Shown: positions 12,214 through 25,395 of the stretch, piece after piece | Layout: each line of letters opens with the position of its first letter | Numbering within the stretch: position 1 is the first letter of the stretch | From: Tillus elongatus | Taxonomy: Eukaryota; Arthropoda; Insecta; Coleoptera; Cleridae | Assembly (NCBI GenBank): GCA_964006375.1 | Contig: OZ023270.1 | Location: 53,217,820 to 53,281,819, forward strand | Direction of reading: 5' to 3' | Length of the DNA stretch: 64,000 bases | Notes under the pieces: generated by a model | Told to the model about the DNA's origin: nothing | The model's database searches: none | The model's input: only the letters and a program-made list of their open reading frames with translations | Translations under genes and position numbers: made by a program

Positions 12214-12430
12214 CTATTGAAATTTAATGAGGAACAAAGAATCGTCAGATTTTTTTAAATTTGAGTCAGTAAAATCTTTTATGTTTGACAGTGGCCCTAA
12301 TCTCGTCCGAAAACCATGCAGGATAAGGATTTTTTCTTGTGAATAATTTTTTTCCTATGAACATTTTTTCTCAAAATTATCTAAATATTATGCCCTTGAA
12401 ATTTGTTAACGTTCTTATGAAACACCCTGG

Positions 12431-15139
12431 CCATTTTCAAATATTTAATTAAACAAACGAATGAGACATTACACTGCCTTATCACATAATACAGTTGTGT
12501 AACTAAGATGGGGCGGCTTCTTAAGGTACAAAAGTGAAAAAATAAATTATTTCAAAATATAGACGTAGTGACTACCGCTCTGGCTTCACAATTCTTAGTT
12601 TTCTTTTCTGTAACAGTTTTGCCTCTTTACAGCATCATCTATTTTCATATGGAATGGTTTTACCAAGTAGTTAAGGGCAACAACACTTAATAAATTATTC
12701 CACATTTTACCTGATGAAATCATGTAGTGAAACGGCTGTAGTAGCTATGTGATAATAATTTACTATAAATCGGACATTCATTTGTTGTATTAAACATTGT
12801 TTCTGCATTTGTCTAGTTTCCTGACACAAGATTCTCTACAAAAATTAAAATCGCTACTTTTTAGATAACCTCCTTTACTACCAAAACTAACAGAAATAAA
12901 TAGACAAAAATATAATACATAATAGTTAAAGAAGAACAGAATCGAGAATTTGAACATATTAACAAGATAAGTCCAGATATGTAGGTTTTCCATCTGGCTT
13001 TATAATGTACCGTAAAAGACCTTTGGTCACAGCTGTTATTTACTGCCTCTTAGTTTCTCCACCAACTAGTTATGCCTTTACTGCATTAGTAGACAGTCAT
13101 GTGTGTCTCATGAGAACTATCAAGATGTAACTGGTTATAAAAAAGCTAAGAGGTACCTTAGTGGTAGCAATAAACAGCTGCATAAGCTAAGCAGAGCCAT
13201 CCTCCTACAATTTTTGGATTAAGACTCAGTGACCTCATTAACGCTTTTGATAAGTATGAATTTGTGTCCCAGAGAATGAGATATTCCACGTTGTTTGAGC
13301 TATTGTGAACAAACTATTCCCCTATGTTTTTTTAAATTAATGATGGTATCCATAAGAAGCCAGTTTTCTTCTGCATCTTATGCTACAGTTCCGTCTTCGT
13401 TTTAAATGAAACCTTTCTACCTTTCTCTAAATTTATGGCTTCTTCCATGTATATAAAAGGCTTGTAAATATAAATACAAGAAGCAATTTTCGTTGATACC
13501 CAACTGCCTTAATTAAAATTTGACTGTAACTTCGATTAACAAATGTCTAGTGATAATCGAGTGATGTTCTCAAACGCAGCCTAGATATTTTTATGTGTGA
13601 AGTTTGTTAACTGGACTGTCTGCTGACAATTGCCCGTCTCACCCAACTATTTGGCTCATTGTATCTCTACCATCTCTTTCACATGCAGACTTCACTCACA
13701 TACATTACTCTTTACAATGCAAGCATTGACTGTCCATATACCTTCTGAATTATGTATCCATGCTCAAGATTCAGACCTGGACCTAACTCAAAGATTTTAC
13801 TATTAAATTATTATGGTGTAAGGGGAATGCAACACAATTAAGCTAAACTTGTAACAGGGTAAGAGACCTAATATCTCAGTGATCTAAAGTATCAGCAACA
13901 TACCTCAAGTTATCTTTTAACGACTTCTAGATGATAGCCGGTAACCACATAGAAAAAGTTTTAAATCGCCATTGTAAACAATAAAGTAAAACAATTCCAT
14001 CAACAATGGTCGAACCAAAATTGACTCCCGTCCATGCATCAAAATGGGGCTTTGTGCATGCTTTACTCCAGAGTTATTCTGTTCACTGTCAGTATTTAGC
14101 AAGTCTAAGATTTTTAGTACCTACACTGTATACTGTATTATAAAAAGAATCATTCCTAAAAAATGATATAACCTCACTGTAACTTTGGTTTAATACCTGA
14201 AACCACTAATAATTCTCCTAATTCGTTGCACTATAAAACAACTATACTAATAAAAATACTAGTAGTATTATTATGGATTATGGATCAATGGATACTACTA
14301 CTAATACTAGGTAGCCATAGCCATAGAGAACATAGAGAAACTACGAACGCGAAATACGAACTAGGCACATTTTAGTCCTATGGAAAGAAATGGGAGGGGG
14401 TGTAGAATAGTTCGGACCTGCACTAGAGGGCAACCCAAGCGTAGACAAGGACACTTTCTTTCGTTGTCTAACTTTTGATGTCAGTTCCAAGGTTTATAGA
14501 TTAAATAGGTTGTCTGGTAACTCTTGACTAATGAGAGAATGCGGCAAACGTCACATGTATTCCTAATTTAAGTCTATTGGAATAATAGTGCATTGAATAT
14601 TGAAATCAGACGGCATTTTTATGTTCGTCTTTCAAAGTTATATTCTTTTTGAACTTATAACAAGATTAAATATTTAATAATAAGTTGAAATCAAGATTTT
14701 TTTCAAATAGTAACAGAAAGTATTGAACTTTTAGGATATTAATCGATTTCAAATTAATGGATTCAATTAATTGGTTTACCTTGAAAATGATTTAAAAAAT
14801 TAATTATTATTTATAAAATTATAAATTCATAATGCCTCAAATTGGACAGAATGTTTTTCTTCTAAACCACAACCTAGGTTTTTAGTTTTTTTAATAGTTT
14901 ACGTATTTTACTGGATACTGCTTAATTATTAACATGCAACTAATTATAATTAGTAGATTATTTAAATGTATAATACTTGGGTAGGTATGTATATTTACAC
15001 ATGCAAAATAGTAGGTTTATAATTTTTACAAGCATTTTTTAAGCAAAAAAGTCACAAACCTTATATTTAATTTTAAAATAATAGTAAATTGTGTTAGCCC
15101 AATTAGTAAATTATAAATATATAATAATACTTTGTAAAT
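12431..15139. other. unassigned intergenic DNA
   Basis: About 2.7 kb of AT-rich sequence on which no gene, RNA, element end or long tandem repeat could be recognised. Short open frames at 12790-12993 (minus) and 13917-14102 (minus) lack motifs. Confidence 0.5.
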
Positions 15140-15149
15140 TTTCAGATGA

Positions 15150-15731
15150 GTTCACGGAGGGCTTTTATAACATTGTTTTCAAAAACGTGCTTAGAACTCA
15201 CCTTGAATGCATAAACCACAAGAAAAATTTCTTGCAAACAACCCCCAAAAAAATTACGGGACCAGGAGTGAATAGAGGTGATGACAGAGATGAAGAAGAA
15301 ACAAAAAATGCGAAAAAAACACCTTATCAGGATCTATTTTCCATCATTATTATTCCATTTTGCAGTTATACCTTCTTAAAATCATGTTTACCCCGCAAAG
15401 AACCCCTATTCGCCTCAGGTCCAGTACCTTTCTTGTGGGTTGTTCCTAAGAAAATTTTCTTGTGGTTTATGCATTAAAGGCGGTTGTATGCCTGCAATAG
15501 TGGAAGAAAAACCCCCAGGACGAACCCCCAAATTTTGAGTTCTCTTTCAAAACAATTTTTTATCTCCGAAAATTACACAGCTGTTTTGATGAAATTTGGT
15601 AGATATGTTGCCTTGGGAAAGGCCTTACTACATACCAAAACTCAACTTTCTAGGTCTATAGAACATCTAGTTATTGAAATTTGAAGCATTTAATGAAAAT
15701 TCGCTACCATAACGCACTTGCTGCGTTCCGA
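15150..15731 (+). repeat. palindromic repeat ending in a HINE-like 3' terminus (copy 1)
   Basis: The first part forms a large imperfect hairpin: cataaaccacaagaaaaatt (15209) is inverted at ~15455-15475 (attttcttgtggtttatgca). The second part (15540-15731) matches the tail of HINE-like copy C (ttgccttgggaaaggccttactacatacc) and ends in the family 3' terminus TTCGCTACCATAACGCACTTG followed by CTGCGTTCCGAGC and TTTTA. A related block lies at 19448-20330. Confidence 0.6.
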
Positions 15732-15834
15732 GCTTTTATAATTATTTTTGTACATTAATACACTACAAACAACTCTAACAGGCATCTAGACAGATATTTA
15801 GGGCAAGTTATTTATTGGTTTTGGTTTTAAGTAT

Positions 15835-15993
15835 TGTCACAGCGAACACTCTGGAATGACATTTCTAGAATAGACAAGAAGTGACAGGTGTAGAATATGG
15901 TAGAACGTCTAGAATCTCTATAGACAGTATAAATAGACGAGTGGTGCGCAGAGTAAGTTAGTTCAGTATTAAGTATTCAGTATTAAGTATTAA
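15835..15993 (+). repeat. gypsy 5' LTR, first part
   Basis: First ~159 bp of the LTR up to the LINE junction. It begins with TGTCAC and contains the promoter; the remainder resumes at ~18190 and runs to 18426, giving an LTR of about 400 bp without the insertion. Confidence 0.65.
15928..15935 (+). promoter_or_regulatory. TATA box of the gypsy LTR
   Basis: TATAAATA about 93 bp into the LTR, followed ~30 bp downstream by gcgcagagtaagttagttcagt, a plausible initiator area. The nested LINE separates this promoter from gag. Confidence 0.5.
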
Positions 15994-16412
15994 AAAACTA
16001 AGTCTTGCTTTCTTTCTCACAAGAGATACACCAGCCCTAGACCCATCACAATGAACAACCAAGTTATTCAAAGTAATGAGTCCTTTTCTCTTGTTGGCAT
16101 TTCTGTGGATCGAAATCTTAATTGGCACCAACATGTCACATCAATTGCAGAAGCGGCTGCTACGAAATTAGGTTTCCTCTTCCGGGCTCGCAAATACTTT
16201 TCACCAGTTAATCTCTATACCTTATATATTTCACAAATAAGGCCAAACCTTGAATACTGCTCCCACATCTGGGGTGCAGCTGCCGCTTCTACACTCGCTA
16301 TCCTGGACTCCATTCAAAAGAGAGCTATACGTCTCATCGGTGACCCTACCCTCACCCAAAGGCTGCCATCCCTTGCCCACCGACGTGCTGTTGGTGACCT
16401 CTCTCTCTTTTA

Positions 16413-17846
<1,434 letters not shown>

Positions 17847-18189
17847 TTTTATAGATATTTGCACGGGCACTGCTCAGAGGAGCTTTCCTCCATAGTTCCC
17901 CCACCTGCTTCCCCCAACAGATCTAACAGGGGAACAGAGCGAATGCACCCTTTTACTGCTGTTCAGGTCACCAGACATAGAACATCTTGTTATGCCCGCT
18001 CTTTTGTCCCGAGGACTTCCAAGTTGTGGAATTCCTTGCCGGCACATGTTTTTCCTTCTTCTCCGAACCTCCAAACCTTCAAGTCCAGAATTAACAAGCT
18101 GCATCTTTCCTCATTGTCAACACCCACGGTACGATAGTATTTAGGCTGTAAGCCCTCGTGGTGTGTTGTTAAAATTAAAAAAAGAAAGA

Positions 18190-18426
18190 AAAAAGACGGT
18201 GTGGTGTAAAAGTGATCATAGAGTATTAAGCGAATCAGCAGTGTTGGTGTATAAGAAGCGATCATAGAAGGCGATAGTAGAATATAGTTCTATGGACATT
18301 TAATAATAGAGAAGAGAAATATTTTAGTTGACACTGTTGTTGGAAAATAGTTGGTAATAATAAATTAGTAGTTTGGAAAGCCGTGTTTTGTTAATCAACA
18401 AATCCAGAAACCCGTAAAACGTAACA
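18190..18426 (+). repeat. gypsy 5' LTR, second part
   Basis: Continuation of the split LTR after the nested LINE. It ends in GTAACA, the partner of the TGTCAC start, 2 bp before the primer-binding-site-like sequence. Confidence 0.55.
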
Positions 18427-18428
18427 AC

Positions 18429-18446
18429 TGGTGTCAGAAATTTCAG
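18429..18446 (+). promoter_or_regulatory. possible gypsy primer-binding site
   Basis: TGGTGTCAGAAATTTCAG directly after the LTR. TGGTGTCAG-type sequences occur here in many Ty3/gypsy elements; the tRNA cannot be assigned with confidence. Confidence 0.45.
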
Positions 18447-18486
18447 CAGTACGTCTATCCCTAAGACACGTAGCGCAACAGCCAAC

Positions 18487-19446
18487 ATGGACGCCCAGCT
18501 ATTGGAATTGATTAAAGGAATGAAATAAGAGGCCAGAAAAAGAGATGGATAGGTTAAAGAAGAGCTGAGAAAAAGAGATGAAGAAGCGAAAGAAGAAATG
18601 AGAAAAGGAGATGAAGAAGTCAAAGATAAAATGAGAAAAAGAGATGAAGAAGCCACAAAAAGAGATGAAGAAGCCAGAAAAGAGATAAAGAAGCCAAAGA
18701 AGAAATGAGAAAAGAGATGAAGGGGCCAGAAGAAGAGATGAAGAAGCTAAAGAAGAAGCCAGAAAAAAGATGAAGAAGCTAGAAAAAGAGACGAAGAAGT
18801 CAAAGAAGAAATGAGAAAATGAGATGAAGAAGCCAGGAAAAGAGACGAAGAAGCCAAAGAAGAAATGAGAAAAGGAGATGAAGAAACAAAAAAATTTCTA
18901 CAGGAACAGGCCAGCAGAATTAAGAATATTACTTTATGTGTCGATGAACGTATGAAGCAGATAAAAGACGACATCTTCCAGCAAGTAGAAAGCAGAGTAA
19001 GGGGTATCAGCGACGATGTACATGACAAGCTGACGGAAGTACAACAAAAAGTGCATTCCCTAGAAAAGAAGTGTGAAACCCTAGCCAAAGGAAACATCAG
19101 GTTCGAAGATAGCCCGGTCGGAAGAATTAAGGTCCCCACATTTGATGGCTCAGTCCCGTGGGGTATTCATCTACGCCAATTTGAAGCCGATGCTACAGCA
19201 AATGGTTGGGGCGAGAGAGAGAAAGCGACTTCGCTAATTATGGCTCTCAGAGGAGAAGCCCTAGATGTGCTCCAAGGTATCACCAGGGAAGAACAGAACA
19301 GTTTTGACAACATTAGATATTACCTAGAAATGAGATTTGGCGACCAGCATTTACAACAGCTGTATCAAACTCAGTTAAAAAGTCGCTGTCAGAAATCTGC
19401 AACAATTTGAAGCCGACGTTAACAGACTAACACGATCAGCTTATTT
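18487..19446 (+). pseudogene. Ty3/gypsy gag, broken
   Basis: Structural protein that would assemble into particles. The start codon (MDAQLLELIKGM) lies 58 bp after the primer-binding site. A long degenerate tandem repeat follows, encoding Arg/Lys/Glu heptad-like units (KRDEEAKEEMRK) that would form a coiled coil; it contains several stops and frame changes between 18526 and 18860. From 18865 the frame is open for 181 codons, with VGRIKVPTFDGSVPW, LRQFEADATANGW and MALRGEALDVLQG, the capsid-like core of this gag class. A frameshift occurs near 19380, and the sequence is cut off at ~19447 before any nucleocapsid or pol. Confidence 0.82.
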
Positions 19447-19447
19447 A

Positions 19448-20330
19448 CAGAAACATGCTTAGAACCCTCCTTGGATGCACAAACCACAAAAAATGTCTTG
19501 AAAACAATTACGGGACCAGGAGTAGGGGCGATGAGGGAGAGAAAATAAACAAGAAATGCGAAAAGAAATCAGCTTAGCCGGAGCTATATAAGCTGTGTGT
19601 ATTCCATTTTGCAGCTATACCTCCTTAAAATCCTGTTTACCGCGCGCAAAACCCCTATTCGCCCCCATGTGCCATAACTTATTTCTTGGGGGTGTACCAT
19701 AGAAATTTTTATTGTGTGCTTTGAGGGTGGTTGTATGCATGCAGAAGGGGAAGGAAAACCCACAAGTACGAAGCACCCAACATACCGCCACCCTTGTCAC
19801 ATGCCGGCTGACACCTTCAAAACACGGGCTTCGTCTTCTGCATGCCTACAACTACCCGCAATGCATAAACCACAAGAAACATTTCTTAGGAACAACTCCC
19901 AAAACAGTTAAGAGACCTGTCGCGAATAGGGGTTCTTTGCGGGATAAATAAGATTTTAGGGAGGTGTAGCTGCAAAATTGGATAAAGGCAGCTTATATAG
20001 GTCCAGAAAAGCTGTTTTTTCGCATTTTGTCACTCCTGATACCGTAACTTTCTTGGAGGTTGTTTGCACGAATTTTTTTTGTGGTTTATGCATCTAATGG
20101 GGGGTTCTAAGCATGTTCTTGAATTTTTTTTCTAAAAGCCCTCCATGAGCTCATCTGCAAATTTACCTAATACTTTATTCTTACTTCTTTTGGAAAAAAA
20201 GACGGAAAATTTGTCTTCACTTTTTATGGCCTTTTTATAATTATTTTTGCACATTAATACAATACAATAAACTTCACCTGGCATTGAAACAAATATTTAA
20301 GTTAAGTTTTCTATTGAGTTCTTGTACATT
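19448..20330. repeat. palindromic repeat (copy 2)
   Basis: Related to 15150-15830. The segment 19448-19640 (aaacatgcttagaaccctcc, cacaaaccacaa, ttacgggaccaggag) is inverted at 19865-20130 (tgtggtttatgcatctaatg, ggttctaagcatgttcttga). The two copies also share sequence just downstream (ttataattatttttgcacattaatac at ~20232 against ~15737), so homology extends past the HINE-like terminus. An internal copy of the inverted unit at 19675-19880 gives a multi-stem structure. Confidence 0.6.
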
Positions 20331-21365
20331 AAACATATACTTATCCACCTTTATGACAACTCACCGGTTTAGTTGTTGAATATAAAAATAATCTTGAATA
20401 AATAAATGTCCTATTCGTAATACCGTTATGTTTATAACACAACACCAAAGAATAGAGGCCTAAGGAACGGGTCTATGTTCTTTGACGTCAAAAAATATTG
20501 GCTCTAAGACACTAGTTTTGATTTATCTGCTATTTCATATAAAATAAATATTAAACGAAATCTGTAATTGGTCTCATTCGAATTTTTTTTAACAAACACA
20601 TTAAAAGAACTCTGTGAGGTGTACGACAAGGTCGCCATTTCGGTGCGGAACCAGGTAGTATGTTGTCAAGACAGCCCCAAATAACACAAAATGTTATAAA
20701 ATAGACTGTGTACCACCAACTAATAACTTTGTAAATTGTCAGTCCTGGCCCATTTCCTCCTTAATTAATTGTAACTTGGTTGTACACAGTCTCTATTCTA
20801 TAACATTTTCTCTTATATTTCTCTTATAAGTGAGAATACATCTAGCCTTACAGAAACATTAAAAGGTACACAAATTTATAATAAATTTTATTGAAAACAG
20901 CAAAACTCAATCTGAAACTAAAGAAAATATCTAATATCCCCATCTGGAATACACATGACGTATTACACTCCTCACACGTCACTCCCATCAAAATTTGTAA
21001 AACTTTGACCTTCTAAATTCATAATAAATAAACAAATATTGTTTCTTACTTTCTACAAGAAATTTTGACATTTTGCTTATTAAGGATTATATAGATGGCC
21101 TTTTAGTCTATGAATATAAAATATGTTCAAAGCTTTTAGCAATAGTCTGTACTCTGTACTCTGTACTAAGCCCAAAAAATGTATGAAAAGAAGAACTCCA
21201 ATCGTCCTCTAACCTCTTATTTTATTTTTATATTTCTCATGAGTTGAATCTTGAATTCTTTTTGTTTTTGTTTTGTTTTTGTTTGGTTATCTTTGAATTC
21301 TGCATTTGTTTAAATTTCCTTGTTTGGTTATAATTTTAATTCTAATTAGTTTATTCGCTACAAGC
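20331..21365. other. upstream region of the zinc-finger gene
   Basis: No element recognised. It should contain the promoter and 5' UTR of the gene beginning at 21366. A relatively GC-rich patch at 20615-20700 (gaggtgtacgacaaggtcgcc) and an A/T-rich stretch follow, but no core promoter motif can be chosen. Confidence 0.4.
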
Positions 21366-21485
21366 ATGATTTGTCGAACTTGTTTAATCGAGGTACCTTT
21401 AGAGAACTGCTTTAAATTTTCGTCCACAAATAGTACTGAACAAGTCAATATTTTGGAGATGATAAACACCTGTATCCCAGAACTG
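21366..21485 (+). CDS. ZAD-C2H2 zinc-finger protein, exon 1
   Basis: First coding exon (40 codons) of a nuclear DNA-binding protein. The chosen ATG gives MICRTC, so the first zinc-binding pair of the ZAD domain (Cys3, Cys6) sits at the very N-terminus, as is usual for ZAD proteins. The upstream in-frame codons are hydrophobic and lack an ATG. The exon ends after CIPEL at a donor gtaaga in phase 0. ZAD domains mediate dimerisation of insect zinc-finger transcription factors. Intron 1 is only 67 bp (21486-21552, GT..TTTACAG). Confidence 0.88.
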
Positions 21486-21552
21486 GTAAGAATTTGAAGT
21501 ACCTAATCTTATTTACTGGTTATTTGCATAAAAGTTTGTTTTTTGTTTACAG

Positions 21553-21772
21553 GATGTGTTTATGGCCACTGAGCCTGTAATATGCAATGATTGTATCGAA
21601 CAGTTAGAGAAGGCTTATTCATTCAGAAAAAGATGTTTACGAATTGAAGACGAAATTATTAATTATGTTTGCTCTACATCTATAAATGGACAAAGTCGTA
21701 TAAAGATTAATTTAAATAGCCTTTTAAATTATATGCATGAAAATAATACATCAGTTTGTTTTGGTTTTCTCA
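21553..21772 (+). CDS. ZAD-C2H2 zinc-finger protein, exon 2
   Basis: Second exon (73 codons plus one base). It completes the ZAD domain with ICNDCIEQLEKAYSFRKRC, giving the second Cys-x2-Cys pair and the following helix. It then enters a linker with KINLNSLLNYMHENN. The acceptor is tttacag and the donor gtaagt (21773-21778). The phase-1 end (A) joins the GT at the start of exon 3 to make a Ser codon, keeping the frame open. Confidence 0.88.
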
Positions 21773-22089
21773 GTAAGTATGCTTAAAAATACTGAGCGAT
21801 CAACAAAATTCTTTTTCCAGCATGCCATGGATATTTGAAAACAGAAACCGTGTGTCTTTGCTCCTAAGCTTAGTTCAACGGTTAGTGTTAACATTTTGTT
21901 CACCCCATCACTTCAAATTGTCATTGATTGCCGTTCTTGATAATTCCATGAATGTTTGTTTGGGTAATCTTTGAATTTAGGGTGTCACACGGCGCATTCT
22001 AAACGGCGCGAAATAAATGAAAAACTTTTTTTAATACTTTTATTTACTACCTATTTGATTACCAATTTTTTTAATTAAAACTTGCTACC

Positions 22090-22135
22090 ACAACAAATTC
22101 GCTACCAAAATGCACTTGCTGCGTCAACACTATTT
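22090..22135 (+). repeat. HINE-like 3' end fragment
   Basis: AATTCGCTACCAAAATGCA followed by CTTGCTGCGTC matches the terminal ~35 bp of the family (hairpin region) without the usual CC-GA-TTTTA end. Isolated relic. Confidence 0.5.
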
Positions 22136-22429
22136 TGCTATTGCAAATGGATAACTCTTATTAAGTGCCTTTTATTATTATTTTTCAAATATCATAAAAG
22201 ATCTGTTAGTTTGGCTATTTAGGTTTGTTTAAAATGGTCTTATAAATTCAAAACAAGGGTTATTCTAACTTAATCATAGGTATACTATATCAACACGTAA
22301 AGGTGTTAAGCAAATTGCCTATTGCATAAACTTTCAGCACTTCCATGATGAATTACAGTCGACCAATAAATTAGTGTCTGTCTGCCTAAATGGATTGGTG
22401 TATGCAGGGGTTGCATACATGTAGGCGCT

Positions 22430-25290
22430 GTCGGTCGAATGATACCGCCTCAGCATTAACATTTTGATAAAGGATTCCATAGTCAGGTGTTTTTAAAAGG
22501 TATTTAAGTATTCTCTTCAATGCATTCCAGTGGGCTGTGGTATGGTTTACAACAAAGCGACTTGCTACATTTACTGCATGTGCATTGTCTGGAGGACTGA
22601 CTATTGCTAGGTACATCAGTGAGCCAACAACTTACCTATAGGGTACTTTGTCGTCTTCTAGGGGTTTTCCAGCATCAGAGTTTAGATTAAAGCTAGCGTC
22701 TTCTGGAGTATTAACAGGTGTAGTAGTTTCAAGTCCAAACAGTTTCAAAATTTGACGCACATAGTTGCTTTGACACACAAAAATTGAACAGTCACTATTT
22801 TGTTTAATTTCCATGCCCACAAAGTATCCAATTTGATTTTCCATCAATTTAAACATAGTTTGTAGTGTAGTTATCAAGAGTTCAATCGCATCAGTACTTC
22901 TTGAAAAAATCAGTCCATCATCCACATATAGAATAAAAATTACTTTTTCGTGAGTAACATCACCAATGTACATGTGCTTGTTTGATGATGCTTGCTTAAA
23001 ACCAAAATTGTACAGGAATTCACTAAACTTTCTATTCCAGCACTGTGGGGCAGTCCATAGAGTGATTTTCTTAGTTTGCATACAATATTCGAATCACTAA
23101 CTTCCAAACCTTCAGGCACCTTCATAAATATTGTCTCTTTCACGTTTCCATAGAGAAATTCAGTTTTTATATCAAACTGCCTGATTTGAAAATTGTTTCT
23201 TACCACATAGGCTAACAATATTCTTATAGACTCATATATGGTTGTAGGTGAAAAATATCTCTTGATAATCGATTCCTTCGTGTTGATTAAAACCTCTAGC
23301 ACACAACCGTGCTTTGTAACATGTTATATTACCAGATGGATCTCTTTTTACCTTAAAGACCCACTTGGAATCAATGGTCTGTTCACCATCTGGAAGTGGT
23401 ACTAATTCCCATGAAGAGTTGTGTTTCAGTGCTTCAAGTTCTTTATGGATGGCTTCATTACATTTTTTAGAGTCGCCACCCACAATTGCGTCTTTATATG
23501 TATTGGGTATATCCGTTTCAATAAAATTTAAATCATAATCGTTCAATTTTTGAGGTAACTTTAGTTTTCTTCTTGGTCTTAACAATGGCATCACTTCAAC
23601 TTCTTGTTCATCTGTAACTTCCCCCTCTATTACCTGCTTCAGTGTCTCCCACTTCTTCTGCAGCCTCTTCATCACCTCCCACATCTTCAAGAGTCTCCTC
23701 TTCATCCTTAACTTCGATGTGCACAACACCATTTTCATTGTCTCGCTTATTTAACTTATTCTCATTAAAAACAACTTTTCCTGAGATGATTATATTCTTT
23801 GAGACTGGATCTAAGAGTCTGTAGTTGTAGAATTTCCACCATTTCCAACAAATATTAATGTTTTACTTTTCATGTCTAACTTTGATATCTTCTGGTCAGG
23901 TCAGGTCAGGTCAGGTATATGTACGAAGGCTTCGCAACCAAATATTTTTGCATCGCTCAAAGTTGGTTTCTGCAAAGTCCATAGTTCAAATGGAGTCACA
24001 TTTGGATTTCTTGTGCCGACAGTTCTGTATAATAAATAAATAGCAGTATTAACAGCTTCAGGCCACAAGTATTTGGGCAATGCTGTATTATATATCATTG
24101 ATCGAGCACTTTCCATAATAGTACGGTTATCACGCTCCGCTCAACCATTCTGTTGAGGTGTGTATGGAGCAGTGCATTCTAACTCGATGTCCTCCTTTTC
24201 TAAGTAAGCATGAAAGTCCTTACTTTGATATTCAGTACCGTTATCTACATGAAGAATATGCACTGAGTGTCCATACTTATTCTTTATCTTTGAGTTATAA
24301 GTCTTGAAACATTCTAGAACATGTTTTGTGCTTTATAAAGTATACAACCCTATAACCAATACTTTCGTCTTTGAAGTTTACAAAGTACCTAGCACCTCGA
24401 ACACTTTCGGTTGACATAGGTCCACAAACATCACTGAAAACCCTGTCACCTGGCATACTACCCAAGTGTCTCTTGTCTTTTTCAAATGACTGTCTTTACT
24501 GTTTGCCATAGCAATAAGCTTCACAAAAGAACTTGTTAATATCACCTAGTTTAATACCGGAAATAACACCTTCAGACAGCATGTCACATAAAGTCTTTAC
24601 ATTAACATGTCAAAGTCTTTCATGCCACGTCTTCAAACTAATTTCACTACTCGAAGTGAGATATGTATGTCCAATTACATTTCTCAATAGCATTTTGTAA
24701 AGGTTATTTTCACCTTGCACACCTATGACAACCAACAATTGTCCTTGGAAAACTTTAGCATTTTGTCCTTTTATAACTGTCATATCATTTTTGGTCAATA
24801 CACCTTCCGAAAATAAATTTCTCTTTCGTTCTGGATCATACAACACATGTTTAATACTTGCATTAAACCACTGTCCATGAAGCAACTTCTGGATTCTTAT
24901 TGAGCCTTTTCCTTTCACTTTCAGTGGGATCTCATTACCTAACATGTCTGTGGAACCTGATTCCTCAGATAATTCTTCGAAGAATTCACCCCTATAACAC
25001 ATGTAGACCGAGGCACCGCTGTCCATTATCCAGACATCATTATCATATGACACATCAGTTTGGCTGACTGTATTAAAAGCCGATTCACTTTCACTTACTG
25101 TAAAAATGCTCCCTTGACTATTACTAGAGCCTGTTTGGTTGTTTCTGTGACTTCTACTCTCATAATCACTTTTTCTGGGTACCCTACAGTTTCTAGCAAT
25201 ATGACTTCGTTTTCGACAATTGTAGCACAAGATGCCACTTACACTTGGCTCTTGCTGTCTATTGCTTTGAAACTCATAGAAGTTAAGGCA
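22430..25290 (-). pseudogene. copia pol polyprotein, broken
   Basis: From the right: CCHC knuckle CYNCRKRSHIARNC (near 25230); protease with IMDSGA (DSG motif near 25020); GAG-pre-integrase TWHERL at about 24610. Integrase remnants follow to ~23900 (ARSMIYNTALPKYLWPEA). The reverse transcriptase from 23480 has WVFKVKRDPSGNI, KARLCARGFNQ, FDIKTEFLYG (the usual first catalytic Asp-Val-Lys-Thr-Ala-Phe box is changed to DIKTEF) and ILYVDDGLIF (YVDD intact at ~22920). Near 22600-22430 comes MYLAIVSPP and the connection ALKRILKYL, after which homology ends. At least four frameshifts and several stops in the integrase part. Confidence 0.88.
23894..23916. repeat. (GGTCA)n short tandem repeat
   Basis: About 4.6 copies of a 5-bp unit inside the copia integrase remnant. 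It interrupts the coding frame (complement TGACC units) and is probably a local expansion. Confidence 0.9.
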
Positions 25291-25395
25291 TTCTCTATTT
25301 CTTCCATAATACTATGATTAGTTTCCTCATCGATCAAACAAGCTGTTAAATTCGATATGGTTTGCTTCTTTTCATCTAGCGACTACCAGGGCTGC

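Larger units (their letters stand above)
10190..12345 (-). mobile_element. LINE family B (jockey group), antisense, nested
   Basis: Minus-strand LINE whose RT matches the copies at 46240 and 51705 (TDLSKAFDRVN, VCDLGTIFNPMLSF). The 3' end is probably the short (GTAAT)n tail, complement of ~10240-10260. The 5' end fades out at ~12345, just before the displaced end of the TIR element, so its boundaries are the insertion junctions. It carries a foreign gypsy fragment in the middle. Confidence 0.75.
9473..12430. mobile_element. TIR element (~800 bp) split by a LINE
   Basis: The left end TACGGGTGTTTCATAAG (9473) is the inverse of CTTATGAAACACCCTG at 12414-12429. The left arm (9475-9720) also pairs with 10036-10187: for example ttggtacacaggatacctgt at ~9660 is inverted at ~10050, and gctgcagttattttca is inverted as gaaaatagctgcagc. 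The terminal 80 bp of the right arm are displaced to 12350-12430, because a LINE (10190-12345) landed inside that arm. TA-like flanks and the ACGGGTGTTTC end suggest a Tc1/mariner-type MITE; it has no coding capacity. Confidence 0.75.

Noticed and set aside
15091..15477. 128-codon open frame
   Set aside because: Lies on a hairpin-forming non-coding repeat; no motif and not conserved in the second copy.
21306..21365. N-terminal extension of the zinc-finger protein with a hydrophobic stretch (signal peptide)
   Set aside because: No ATG upstream in frame; MICRTC at 21366 is the typical ZAD start and a nuclear protein would not need a signal peptide.
22300..22430. 3' LTR of the copia element
   Set aside because: No sequence matching the 26051-26281 LTR is present; the element is truncated.
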